A stretch of DNA of 36,619 nucleotides from Pseudonocardiales bacterium (GTDB lineage: Bacteria > Actinomycetota > Actinomycetes > Mycobacteriales > Jatrophihabitantaceae), in NCBI GenBank assembly GCA_030840295.1, contig JAVEET010000181.1, forward strand, positions 1-36,619, given 5' to 3'. The position numbers and the translations under genes are program-made. Every line of letters begins with the position of its first letter. The stretch's first letter is position 1. Below the pieces are notes generated by a model. That model saw nothing but the letters and a program-made list of their open reading frames with translations, ran no database searches and had not been told where the DNA came from. Of this stretch, positions 15,960 through 23,125 are shown one piece after another.

Positions 15960-17219
15960 ATGACTGCCTACCTCGCCGGACGTGCTCCGGATACCGGCGG
16001 CCGGCCCTGGTATGAGCTCAGCACGCACCATCGTTGGCTCGCGGTCGAGGCCGAACGCCTCCTCGACTTCGGCAAGAACTCCGCCGTCCCAGGCGGCTTC
16101 GGGTGGCTGGACGACGGCGGCATGGTGATGGCGGATCGGGGTGTTCAGTCCTGGATCACGACCCGGATGACCTATGCCTTTTCGTTGGCGGCGCTTTGGG
16201 GACGGCCCGGTGCGGCCGACCTTGCCCGGCACGGCCTCGAAGCGTTGCAAACCACGTTGCACGACGATGTACACGGTGGCTGGTTCTCGATCGTGTCCGC
16301 GGGCGAGGTGCTCGACGACCGCAAGAAGGCCTACGAACACGCCTTCGTGGTGCTGGCCGCTTCTGCCGCCACCATCGCCGGGCTCTCCGGAGCGCGAGAG
16401 GTGCTGACCGAGGCGCTCGAGGTCATCGACAGGCATTTCTGGTCGCGCACGGACGGCCTGGCCGCCGACCTCTACGACCGAAGCTTCACCGTGCTCGACT
16501 CCTACCGAGGCGCGAACGCCAACATGCACCTGACGGAGGCGTACCTTGCTGCCGCCGACGCCACCGGTGACGAGGTGTACACCGAGCGCGCCCTGTCGAT
16601 CGCAGAACAGCTCATCAACGGACATGCCCAGGAGCACGACTGGCGGCTGCCCGAGCACTACACCGACTCGTGGCAACCGGTGCTGGAGCACCACCGGGAC
16701 CAGCCTCGCCACCCGTACCAGCCGTTCGGGGTGACGCCAGGACATCTGCTGGAATGGTCTCGGCTGTTGATCTGCCTGCACACCTCTCTGACGGTGGCGC
16801 CTGCCTGGTTGCTGAACCACGCGGTACAGCTGTTCGAACGCGGCGTCGGCGATGGGTGGGACGGCAACCTCGGCGGCCTGCGCTACACCGTCGACTTCGC
16901 TGGGAAGACTTCCGTCGCAGACCGTCTGCACTGGGTGGCGGCCGAGGGCATCGGAGCGGCCGGGACGCTGTCCAGCCTGTTCGGTGACCCCGGCTACGAG
17001 CGGTGGTACCGGCAGCTCTGGGACTGGTCCGAGACCCATCTAATCGATCGAGATCGCGGCAGCTGGTTGCACGAGCTGGACGAGGCCGGCCGGCCCAGCC
17101 AGCTCACCTGGCCGGGAAAGCCGGATGTCTACCACGCGCTGCAGGCGACCCTGGTGGCCCGGCTACCCGCGGTGTCCAGCTTCGCCCGCGGTATCGCCGA
17201 CGGGCAGCTGCGGGCATGA
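15960..17219 (+). CDS. AGE family sugar isomerase, YihS/mannose-isomerase type
   Basis: A 419-residue (alpha/alpha)6-barrel protein of the N-acylglucosamine 2-epimerase superfamily. Compared from memory with Escherichia coli YihS, it aligns through almost its full length: LSTHHRWLAVEAERLLDFGK, the GGFGWLDDGG turn, WITTRMTYAFSLAA (Arg), RGANANMHLTEAYL (Asn and His), FGVTPGHLLEWSRLL (His and Glu) and KPDVYHALQA (His). These are the positions of substrate-binding and catalytic residues in YihS and D-mannose isomerases. YihS isomerises sulfoquinovose and also mannose; D-mannose and D-lyxose isomerases are relatives. No sulfosugar-specific neighbour is seen, so mannose- or glucose-type aldose/ketose isomerisation is the safer reading. 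The ATG lies two bases after the previous stop. Confidence 0.85.
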   Translation: MTAYLAGRAPDTGGRPWYELSTHHRWLAVEAERLLDFGKNSAVPGGFGWLDDGGMVMADRGVQSWITTRMTYAFSLAALWGRPGAADLARHGLEALQTTLHDDVHGGWFSIVSAGEVLDDRKKAYEHAFVVLAASAATIAGLSGAREVLTEALEVIDRHFWSRTDGLAADLYDRSFTVLDSYRGANANMHLTEAYLAAADATGDEVYTERALSIAEQLINGHAQEHDWRLPEHYTDSWQPVLEHHRDQPRHPYQPFGVTPGHLLEWSRLLICLHTSLTVAPAWLLNHAVQLFERGVGDGWDGNLGGLRYTVDFAGKTSVADRLHWVAAEGIGAAGTLSSLFGDPGYERWYRQLWDWSETHLIDRDRGSWLHELDEAGRPSQLTWPGKPDVYHALQATLVARLPAVSSFARGIADGQLRA

Positions 17220-17244
17220 CGAAGCCGCAGCGGGTGACGCAGCG

Positions 17245-19398
17245 TTGCTGACCGGGCCGCAGCGGTTGACGCTCATTGCGATCTTGAACCGGCTGATCCC
17301 GGCAGATCGGTTTCCCGCTGTGTCCGAACTCGGTGCGGTGGCGTTCGTGGAGGCGCGGCTGGCGAGTAGCCATACCGCGGCCGCACCGGGGGTGCTCGCG
17401 TTCCTGACCGAGCTTGAGCAGCCAACGCCGGACGGGGCCACGGACATTGCATTCACGACCGCGACCGCGTCCGAGCAGGATGCCTGGCTCGCACGGGCAT
17501 TTGCCGATCGGGCACCCGCCGCCGAGTCGGCCGCCGGCGGTGCGCTCGCGGGTGCTTCGGTGACAGCGCCGTTGTCGATACTGATGGAGCTGGCGGCGCA
17601 GTGTTGGCTGGGCCAACCGCACTCAGGAGCCGGCGACCGATCGCCCTGGTCGATGATCGGGTTCCGGCCGGAGCCCGACGGCATGGTCTGGCCGGATACG
17701 CCGGTGTCGATGCCCGCCATCGGCTGGAGTGAGGTGGCCGACGCCTACGATGCCGTGGTCATCGGCAGCGGCCCAGGTGGTGCGACTGCGGCTCAGGTGC
17801 TCTGCACCGCAGGGTGGCGGGTGCTGGTGGTCGAACGTGGCGAGTGGCTCGGCGCCGGTGATCTACCTGCGGACCATCTACGCAACGACCGCAGTGCTAC
17901 CGGTTTGCTGCCGCCCACCTCGCCGGAATCCAGCGGCGATCCGCGGGTGCTGTCGGCGGGATCGACCAAGCGCGTCGTGTATCCCGAAGAAGCCGTGCTC
18001 TGGCACCGCAACCCGATGACAGTCGGCGGCGGCAGCCGGGTGTACGGGGCACAAGCGTGGCGGTTCAGTCCTTCGGACTTCCGGATGGCCAGCCGGTACG
18101 GTGTGCCCGCGGGGAGTGCGCTCGCGGACTGGCCCATCGACTACGACGAGCTCGAGCCGTACTACAGCAGCGCCGAGAGTCTTCTCGGCGTGGCCGGCGG
18201 CGAGGGCACCGGCGGTGGCCCCGGTGCCGAGGGTCGACGGGGCTGCCCCTTTCCGATGCCACCAACGCCGGATTCTCCGCTCGCACCGCTGTTGCGTGGT
18301 GGCGCCGAGGTACTGGGCTTCGGTACCGGGCCGGTGCCGCTGGCGGTGAACACGGTGCCATACGCAGGCCGACCAGCATGCCTTCGTTGTGGCTCGTGCG
18401 TCGGTTTCGGATGTCCCGGAGACATGAAGAACGGCAGCCACAACACAACCCTCACGTTGGCGCTGCGGACCGGACGCTGCGACCTGCTGCTGGCAACCCA
18501 GGTCGGTCGCATCACGGTGAACTCCGCCAGCCGCGCGGACGGCGTGTTGCTGCTCCACCAAGGAGCCGGCGGCGTCGAGCGACGGACGATCCGCGCGCGC
18601 TTCATCCTGGTCGGTGCCGGTGCTGTCGAATCGGCACGGTTGCTGCTCAACAGCGCCCACGACGCCGAGCCGCACGGCCTGGGCAATGACGAGGACATGG
18701 TCGGGCGGCACCTGCAGGGCCACGTTTACTCCGGCGGCCTGGGGCTGTTCGACGAGGATGTGCAGGACTCTCGAGGCCCGGGATCGTGCCTGGCGACCAG
18801 CTGGTTCCGGCACGGCAACCCGGGCGTCGTCGGCGGCGGCGTGTTGGCCAACGATTTCGTGCCCACGCCACTCAATGCCTGGAATCTGCTTCGCAACCAC
18901 GCGATGATCGATAAGTGGGGTCTCGGCACGAAGACCGGGCTGGCCCGAAACTACCGGCGAATGGCGTTGGTCCTCGGCGCGACGCAGGAGGTCACCTCGG
19001 CCTCGTCCCGGGTGTCGGTGGCCAACGAGGTGACCGACCGGCTCGGCCTGCCGGTAGCCCGGCTCAGCGGCGGCCTGCATCCGGCAGATCTCCACACGGC
19101 GGCCTTTCTGTCCGAGCAGGCGGTGCGTTGGTTGCAGGCCAGCGGGGCGAGGTCGACCACGTCGATGTACCTCTACCCGTCTGTCGGGCCGAGCGGGTTC
19201 CAGCACCAGGCGGGCACCTGCCGAATGGGTGAGGACCCACGCCGCTCGGTCACGGACCGGTGGGGACGACTCTGGTCGCAGCCCAATGTCGTGATCGTCG
19301 ACGGGTCGACCCACGTGACCAATGGCAGCGTCAACCCGATGCTGACGATCTTCGCCAACTCGCTGCGGATCGCCGATCACCTGCTGGCAGCGGGCTGA
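17245..19398 (+). CDS. Fusion of gluconate 2-dehydrogenase subunit 3 domain with GMC oxidoreductase
   Basis: A protein of about 717 residues combining what are normally two subunits. Residues 1-130 look like gluconate 2-dehydrogenase subunit 3 (PF13618): TGPQRLTLIAILNRLIPAD at the start and CWLGQPHSG...SPWSMIGFRP at the end. A GMC flavoprotein follows, with the FAD motif VVIGSGPGGATAAQVL near 170, VGGGSRVYGAQAWRF, a CLRCGSCVGFGC cysteine cluster near 378, and the catalytic pair HQAGTCRMG (His near 652) and GSVNPMLTIFA (Asn near 695). Such enzymes oxidise sugars, passing electrons to a cytochrome or another acceptor. The start is unclear: TTG 17245 is chosen, 25 bases after the AGE stop. ATG 17125 is in frame but deep inside the preceding gene, and ATG 17216 is out of frame. 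No signal peptide or cytochrome subunit is seen. Confidence 0.82.
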   Translation: MLTGPQRLTLIAILNRLIPADRFPAVSELGAVAFVEARLASSHTAAAPGVLAFLTELEQPTPDGATDIAFTTATASEQDAWLARAFADRAPAAESAAGGALAGASVTAPLSILMELAAQCWLGQPHSGAGDRSPWSMIGFRPEPDGMVWPDTPVSMPAIGWSEVADAYDAVVIGSGPGGATAAQVLCTAGWRVLVVERGEWLGAGDLPADHLRNDRSATGLLPPTSPESSGDPRVLSAGSTKRVVYPEEAVLWHRNPMTVGGGSRVYGAQAWRFSPSDFRMASRYGVPAGSALADWPIDYDELEPYYSSAESLLGVAGGEGTGGGPGAEGRRGCPFPMPPTPDSPLAPLLRGGAEVLGFGTGPVPLAVNTVPYAGRPACLRCGSCVGFGCPGDMKNGSHNTTLTLALRTGRCDLLLATQVGRITVNSASRADGVLLLHQGAGGVERRTIRARFILVGAGAVESARLLLNSAHDAEPHGLGNDEDMVGRHLQGHVYSGGLGLFDEDVQDSRGPGSCLATSWFRHGNPGVVGGGVLANDFVPTPLNAWNLLRNHAMIDKWGLGTKTGLARNYRRMALVLGATQEVTSASSRVSVANEVTDRLGLPVARLSGGLHPADLHTAAFLSEQAVRWLQASGARSTTSMYLYPSVGPSGFQHQAGTCRMGEDPRRSVTDRWGRLWSQPNVVIVDGSTHVTNGSVNPMLTIFANSLRIADHLLAAG

Positions 19399-19469
19399 CC
19401 GGCGGCTGCGGCCGTGCGGGCCAGGTGAGCGCCGGCTCAAGCCCGCAACGGCCGGCCCAGTCGATGGGC

Positions 19470-19936
19470 TGGCGCCTGGCGAACTCATGCCGGCGCGACC
19501 GGCCACGGTAGGCAGGCGTCGGAAGTTCTCGACGTAGTACGCCCTCGTGGCCAGGTGCTCGCAAAGCAGACAGCGTCCGGAGCAGCTCAAAAGAAGCTCG
19601 ATGAGGTCCGCGCTGCGGTAGAACCAATCGAAGGTCACCATATTTGCCAGATCGAAATGTACTTCGACCCGCGGATCGTCGACCGGGTCCAGGAAGTCGG
19701 CCACCGCTTCGCGGGCCGTAGAAGAAGCTGTTGCGCCACGGTTCGATCAGGTAGCGGCACCGGCCGTCGAAGCTGTCCACGATCGGCAGCACTACCTAGC
19801 GGAACTCGCAGTCGGTCATGTCCGGCGTCATCGGCGGGGCCGGAATGGCCTAGAGCCCGTGATCGTCCAGCACTGGGCACAGCCTGATCAGCTCCTCCAC
19901 CGTGCCGACCGTCATACCGTAGCCACCCCGATGCAC
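19470..19936 (-). pseudogene. Decayed sugar phosphate isomerase/epimerase (AP-endonuclease-2-like TIM barrel)
   Basis: Joining frames on the minus strand recovers pieces of a xylose-isomerase-like TIM-barrel protein: GYGMTVGTVEELI at the start, then LIEPWRNSFFYGP, then EAVADFLDP and VEVHFDLANMVTFDW, which recall the metal-site strands of the family (Glu, and Asp in HxDxxN). Two in-frame TAG codons interrupt it (19850-19852 and 19796-19798), and the frame changes near 19708-19716. The C-terminal half with the last metal ligands is missing. It directly follows the cupin gene in unit D, so it was probably once the last gene of that operon. No intact copy exists in the window. Confidence 0.7.
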
Positions 19937-19945
19937 GGCAGCGAC

Positions 19946-20455
19946 TCAGCAGACGAACTGGTCGACGAATCCGCCGCCCAGGCCGACCGATTCGTAGTGC
20001 TCCCGGCACATGTCGATCTTGGTGTAAACATCCTCGTAACCGATCTGCTGTCCCCCGTCGTCGAGGTAGATCATCGCGCCGGTGATGTTGAAGAACGTGA
20101 TCATCTCCGCGCAGCCCTCGGGGACTGCGAGGGTGTGAATCTCACCAGGCGGTTCGTAGACGAAATGACCGGTCTCGGCCATCCATGGGTGTTCGTAGTA
20201 ATGCCATCGTCCCGAGATGACATAACCGAACACGGCACCGGGATGGCGATGCCGCGAGATCACCCCGGTCCGTCGCACTCGCAGCAGGTTGAGCCACTGC
20301 CCGACCACGGTGTTGAACAGCAACGGACGGAACTCCACGCCGGGAGCCTGTGGCACCCACACCCGCTCGTCCTCGGGGACCGCGGCCAGGGCGACTTCGG
20401 CTCGGAGCATGACGGTGGGAGTGATCGGCGGCGCTGCGCGTTGGGACCTGGTCAT
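19946..20455 (-). CDS. Cupin protein of the 2,4'-dihydroxyacetophenone dioxygenase-like family
   Basis: A 169-residue single-domain cupin. The pattern WVPQAPGVEFRPLLFNTVVGQWLNLLRV, HRHPGAVFGYVISGRWHYYEH, and FVYEPPGEIHTLAVPE closely follows the 2,4'-dihydroxyacetophenone dioxygenase / acetylacetone-cleaving family. Likely Fe(II) ligands are the two His in HRHPG, the Glu in EPPGE and the following His. Family members cleave carbon-carbon bonds beside keto groups using oxygen. The end, YTKIDMCREHYESVGLGGGFVDQFV, is also conserved in the family. The ATG at 20455 has a GGAAAGGAAG site. In unit D no aromatic substrate is expected, so it may act on a diketo or hydroxy-keto sugar-derived intermediate, or be regulatory; this is not known. 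Confidence 0.78.
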   Translation of the reverse strand: MTRSQRAAPPITPTVMLRAEVALAAVPEDERVWVPQAPGVEFRPLLFNTVVGQWLNLLRVRRTGVISRHRHPGAVFGYVISGRWHYYEHPWMAETGHFVYEPPGEIHTLAVPEGCAEMITFFNITGAMIYLDDGGQQIGYEDVYTKIDMCREHYESVGLGGGFVDQFVC

Positions 20456-20480
20456 TGCACACTTCCTTTCCTCGGGTCGG

Positions 20481-20506
20481 GCTTCCTCAGGCGGCTTCCT
20501 CAGGCG
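20481..20506. repeat. 13-bp perfect tandem duplication at the SDR/cupin junction
   Basis: GCTTCCTCAGGCG occurs twice in a row. On the minus strand the repeat carries the TGA stop of the SDR gene, so the stop codon region is duplicated, leaving a spare in-frame copy just downstream. It lies immediately before the ribosome-binding site of the cupin gene. Confidence 0.85.
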
Positions 20507-21255
20507 GCTAGGTACCCACCGTCGACCGGAAGTACCGCTCCGGTCACGAAACCGGCGGCCGGCGAGGCCAAAAACGTCACCACCCGGGCCACGTCGTCCG
20601 GCGTACCCCAGCGGTTCATCGGGGTCCGGCCGAGCAACTCTGCCGAACGAGCGGTCGAGGCCGTGAGTTCATCGGTCAGCTTCGTCCGGATCCAGCCAGG
20701 CGCCACTGCGTTGACCCGGATTCCCTCACCGGCGAAAGCGATTGCGAGCGACTTGGTCAACTGGCCCACGCCGCCCTTGCTGGCCGCATACGCCGGTACC
20801 CGGCCGCCGCCGAAGAAGCTCAGCATCGATGCGGTGTTCACGATGCAGCCACCGGATCGGGCCAGTCCCGGTCGGGCCAGTACGCAGGTACGCATCGTTG
20901 CGGTCAGGTTTGTGTCGAGCACCCGGCTGAACGTTTCAAGCTCGAATTCTTGATCTCGGACGACGATGCCGGCGCAGTTCACCAGGATGTCGACCGTTGG
21001 CACGGAGCTGAAGAGGCTCTCCACCTGATCAGCATCCGTCGCGTCCAGCTCCACCATGTGCACGCAGCCGGTCGGCGTTGCAGCCCGGTCGGCGTCCAGG
21101 CCCGCGGCAACCACCGAGGCACCGAGCCGTGCCAGGTGGCCGGCGACGGCAAGGCCGATGCCCGACGTCGCACCAACCACCACTGCGGTCCGACCAGCGA
21201 ACAGCCCACTGGCGAAGGTCCTTTCCGGCGGATCGCTCGGGTCACGGCCGGTCAT
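20500..21255 (-). CDS. SDR family oxidoreductase (2-deoxy-gluconate/3-oxoacyl reductase-like)
   Basis: A 251-residue classical SDR. The cofactor motif is VVGATSGIGLAVA, followed by LVNCAGI, the catalytic Ser in NTASMLSFFG, the YAASK motif, VNAVAPGWIRTKLTD and GAVLPVDGGYLAA. It is expected to be NAD(P)-dependent and cytoplasmic. The ATG at 21255 overlaps the stop of the uronate-dehydrogenase-like gene as ATGA. In hexuronate loci SDRs of this kind serve as fructuronate/mannonate oxidoreductases or KduD-type 2-keto-3-deoxygluconate oxidoreductases. Placement two genes after UxuA makes such a role reasonable, though the substrate is not shown by the sequence. Confidence 0.85.
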   Translation of the reverse strand: MTGRDPSDPPERTFASGLFAGRTAVVVGATSGIGLAVAGHLARLGASVVAAGLDADRAATPTGCVHMVELDATDADQVESLFSSVPTVDILVNCAGIVVRDQEFELETFSRVLDTNLTATMRTCVLARPGLARSGGCIVNTASMLSFFGGGRVPAYAASKGGVGQLTKSLAIAFAGEGIRVNAVAPGWIRTKLTDELTASTARSAELLGRTPMNRWGTPDDVARVVTFLASPAAGFVTGAVLPVDGGYLAA

Positions 21256-22073
21256 GGCGCCGACCAGTTCAGGAGCTTCTCGGCCTTGCTGGTGTCGAAG
21301 AACGAACCGTGTCCGTCGAGTTCACGCTTGACTGGCACGTCCGGATAGAACCGGTTCCGCAGCTGCATCGACGTGATCTCGCTCGTCGTGTCAGAGGCGA
21401 CAACGTAGAATGTCTCGAACCCGTTGAAATCAGCGGTCACCGCGGCAAGGCAGGCCTGCGCGGCGGAATCGACTGGGGTATAGCCCCACAGGTCCTTGTG
21501 GCCGGCCTCGGGGCGGCCGACGACCAAGGCAGCCATGTAGGCCCGATCACGCAGTGCGTGCAGCCGCAGGCTGGCGATACTCATCCGCTCGTACCTTCGT
21601 CCGAAGGCCGCTGCCTGCTGCTCGGCGATCCACTTTGACAGGCTGTAGGGGTCCTCGGCGTAGCAGCGATGGTGCTCGTCCAGGGGAAAGTAGTCGTAGC
21701 GAGGTTCGCGGCTGTAATACCCGCCGATGGCGTTGACGCTGGACGCCAGGCAGACCCGGTCGATACCGTGTGCCGCCGCCACACTGAGGGCGTTATAGCT
21801 GGCGACCACGTTGTTGTTGTGAACGACATGGTCTGCACCGGCCTCCGGTGTGATGTAGGCGGCCAGATGGACCAAAGCATCAGCGTCTGCGACCGCCGCG
21901 TTGAACTGCCCGAAGTCGGTGAGGTCGGCCCGCCGTTCCTCCAGCCCGGGACGGTCTGGCGGCTCAGTCGTCGCCGCACGGTCGATGGCCAGCACCGTGT
22001 GTCCGGACGACAGCGCCAAGTCGGAAACCGCGCGCCCCAGTACACCGCAGGCACCAGTGACCGCGATCCTCAT
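21252..22073 (-). CDS. NAD(P)-dependent epimerase/dehydratase family protein, uronate-dehydrogenase-like (second copy)
   Basis: A 273-residue extended SDR. The cofactor motif GACGVLG begins at residue 7, SSVNAIGGYYS holds the catalytic Ser, and YSLSK the Tyr and Lys. It is a paralogue of the protein at 4692-5549, with shared [20 protein letters not shown] and TADF(S/N)G blocks but many differences elsewhere, so the duplication is not recent. The ATG at 22073 overlaps the UxuA stop as ATGA; the longer upstream open frame is a shadow. Uronate dehydrogenase would make an aldaro- or uronolactone from a hexuronate. Being next to UxuA rather than ManD, it may use a different stereoisomer than its paralogue. 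Confidence 0.77.
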   Translation of the reverse strand: MRIAVTGACGVLGRAVSDLALSSGHTVLAIDRAATTEPPDRPGLEERRADLTDFGQFNAAVADADALVHLAAYITPEAGADHVVHNNNVVASYNALSVAAAHGIDRVCLASSVNAIGGYYSREPRYDYFPLDEHHRCYAEDPYSLSKWIAEQQAAAFGRRYERMSIASLRLHALRDRAYMAALVVGRPEAGHKDLWGYTPVDSAAQACLAAVTADFNGFETFYVVASDTTSEITSMQLRNRFYPDVPVKRELDGHGSFFDTSKAEKLLNWSAP

Positions 22074-23095
22074 CGGTCGACCACCGTACCGGTTCGGCCA
22101 GCCGCCACGATCTCGTCGTGGTGGACGGCCTCCTGCAGCCCACGGATGTAGCCGACCGCGAAAAGCCTGCCCAGGATGGCGTACCCCGGACGCTCGTTGG
22201 CCTCCCCCGCGAGCGTGGGCACGTGGTCGGGCCGTAGCACGCCGTGGAAGTCCACCTCGCGGTACGCGTTCAGGCACTCCCACAGATCGGTCGGGCCATC
22301 ATCGTGCCAGGTCTCCTGAAAGTTCTGCACCGTTCCCCGAACATCGCGAAAGTGCACGAAGAAGACCTTCTGCTGCTCACCGAAGTGCCGGATGGTCTTG
22401 GGCAGGTCGTCGGTCATCAGCCGGAAATTGCCTTGGCACAAGGTTATTCCGTTCATCGGGCTAGGCACGAGGTCGATGAGGCGCTGATAGTTCTCGACGC
22501 TGCTCATGATCCGCGCGACACCGCGGATCGGGGACAACGGCGGGTCGTCGGGGTGCATCGCGAGCTGCACGCCGACCCGTTCTGCCACCGGCACGATCCG
22601 CTGCAGGAAGTACTCCAGCGACGCCCACAGGGTGTCCCCGGACACCGCTCCGAACTCCGTCGGCGGTGCATCCGCCAACAGTGACTCGTCGAATCCGCTC
22701 ACCAGTGACCCGCCCCGGTCGCGGATACCGGTACTGGTGCGGACCCAGTTGAAATCGGCCATCCATTCGTAGCACCAGGTCTTGATGCCCAACCGGCCCA
22801 TGTTCTCCAGCAGTTCGACCACGGTGTCGATCTCGGCATCCCGTCCCGGCAGACCCCGCTTGGTCAGGTTCAGCGGTGGCCGGGCCTCGATCACAGCGAG
22901 AGAGAAGCCACTGCGCTCGTACTGTTGCTTGAGCCTCAGCATCGGCATGAACTCCCATGGATACTTCTCCCCGGCCACCAGCGAGTGCGGTGGGTAGAAG
23001 CTACCGACGGCGTACCTGACGCCGGCCTGCTCCATCAACCGCCACAGCTCGGTGGCCGCCATATCGGGCGGCAGCACCTCGGCAATCTTGATCAC
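22070..23095 (-). CDS. uxuA: Mannonate dehydratase, UxuA family
   Basis: A 341-residue TIM-barrel dehydratase of the UxuA family, unrelated to the ManD enzyme encoded in unit B. The metal-binding segment MHPDDPPLSPIRGVARI, the NGITLCQGNFRLM strand, VHFRDVRGTVQNFQETWHDDG, and VLRPDHVP are all typical. UxuA converts D-mannonate to 2-keto-3-deoxygluconate using Fe(II) or Mn(II). Length is slightly below that of the Escherichia coli enzyme (394). The GTG at 23095 has an AGGAGG ribosome-binding site. The product would be phosphorylated by the KDG kinase of this locus and split by the KDPG aldolase. Confidence 0.9.
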   Translation of the reverse strand: MIKIAEVLPPDMAATELWRLMEQAGVRYAVGSFYPPHSLVAGEKYPWEFMPMLRLKQQYERSGFSLAVIEARPPLNLTKRGLPGRDAEIDTVVELLENMGRLGIKTWCYEWMADFNWVRTSTGIRDRGGSLVSGFDESLLADAPPTEFGAVSGDTLWASLEYFLQRIVPVAERVGVQLAMHPDDPPLSPIRGVARIMSSVENYQRLIDLVPSPMNGITLCQGNFRLMTDDLPKTIRHFGEQQKVFFVHFRDVRGTVQNFQETWHDDGPTDLWECLNAYREVDFHGVLRPDHVPTLAGEANERPGYAILGRLFAVGYIRGLQEAVHHDEIVAAGRTGTVVDR

Positions 23096-23125
23096 GCGTT
23101 CCTCCTGTCGCCGGTCCGGGCGCGT

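Noticed and set aside
15897-17039. 380-codon minus-strand open frame opposite the AGE isomerase
   Set aside because: Shadow of a strongly supported gene; no recognisable motif or ribosome-binding site.
15960-17219. A full sulfoquinovose degradation pathway
   Set aside because: Only the YihS-like isomerase fits. No sulfolactaldehyde aldolase or reductase, sulfoquinovosidase or sulfonate transporter is present.
17878-19704. 608-codon open frame on the minus strand opposite the GMC gene
   Set aside because: It is a shadow caused by the strong third-position GC bias of the GMC gene. Its composition is Arg/Ala/Gln/His-rich with no family motif; only its first residues overlap the decayed isomerase gene.
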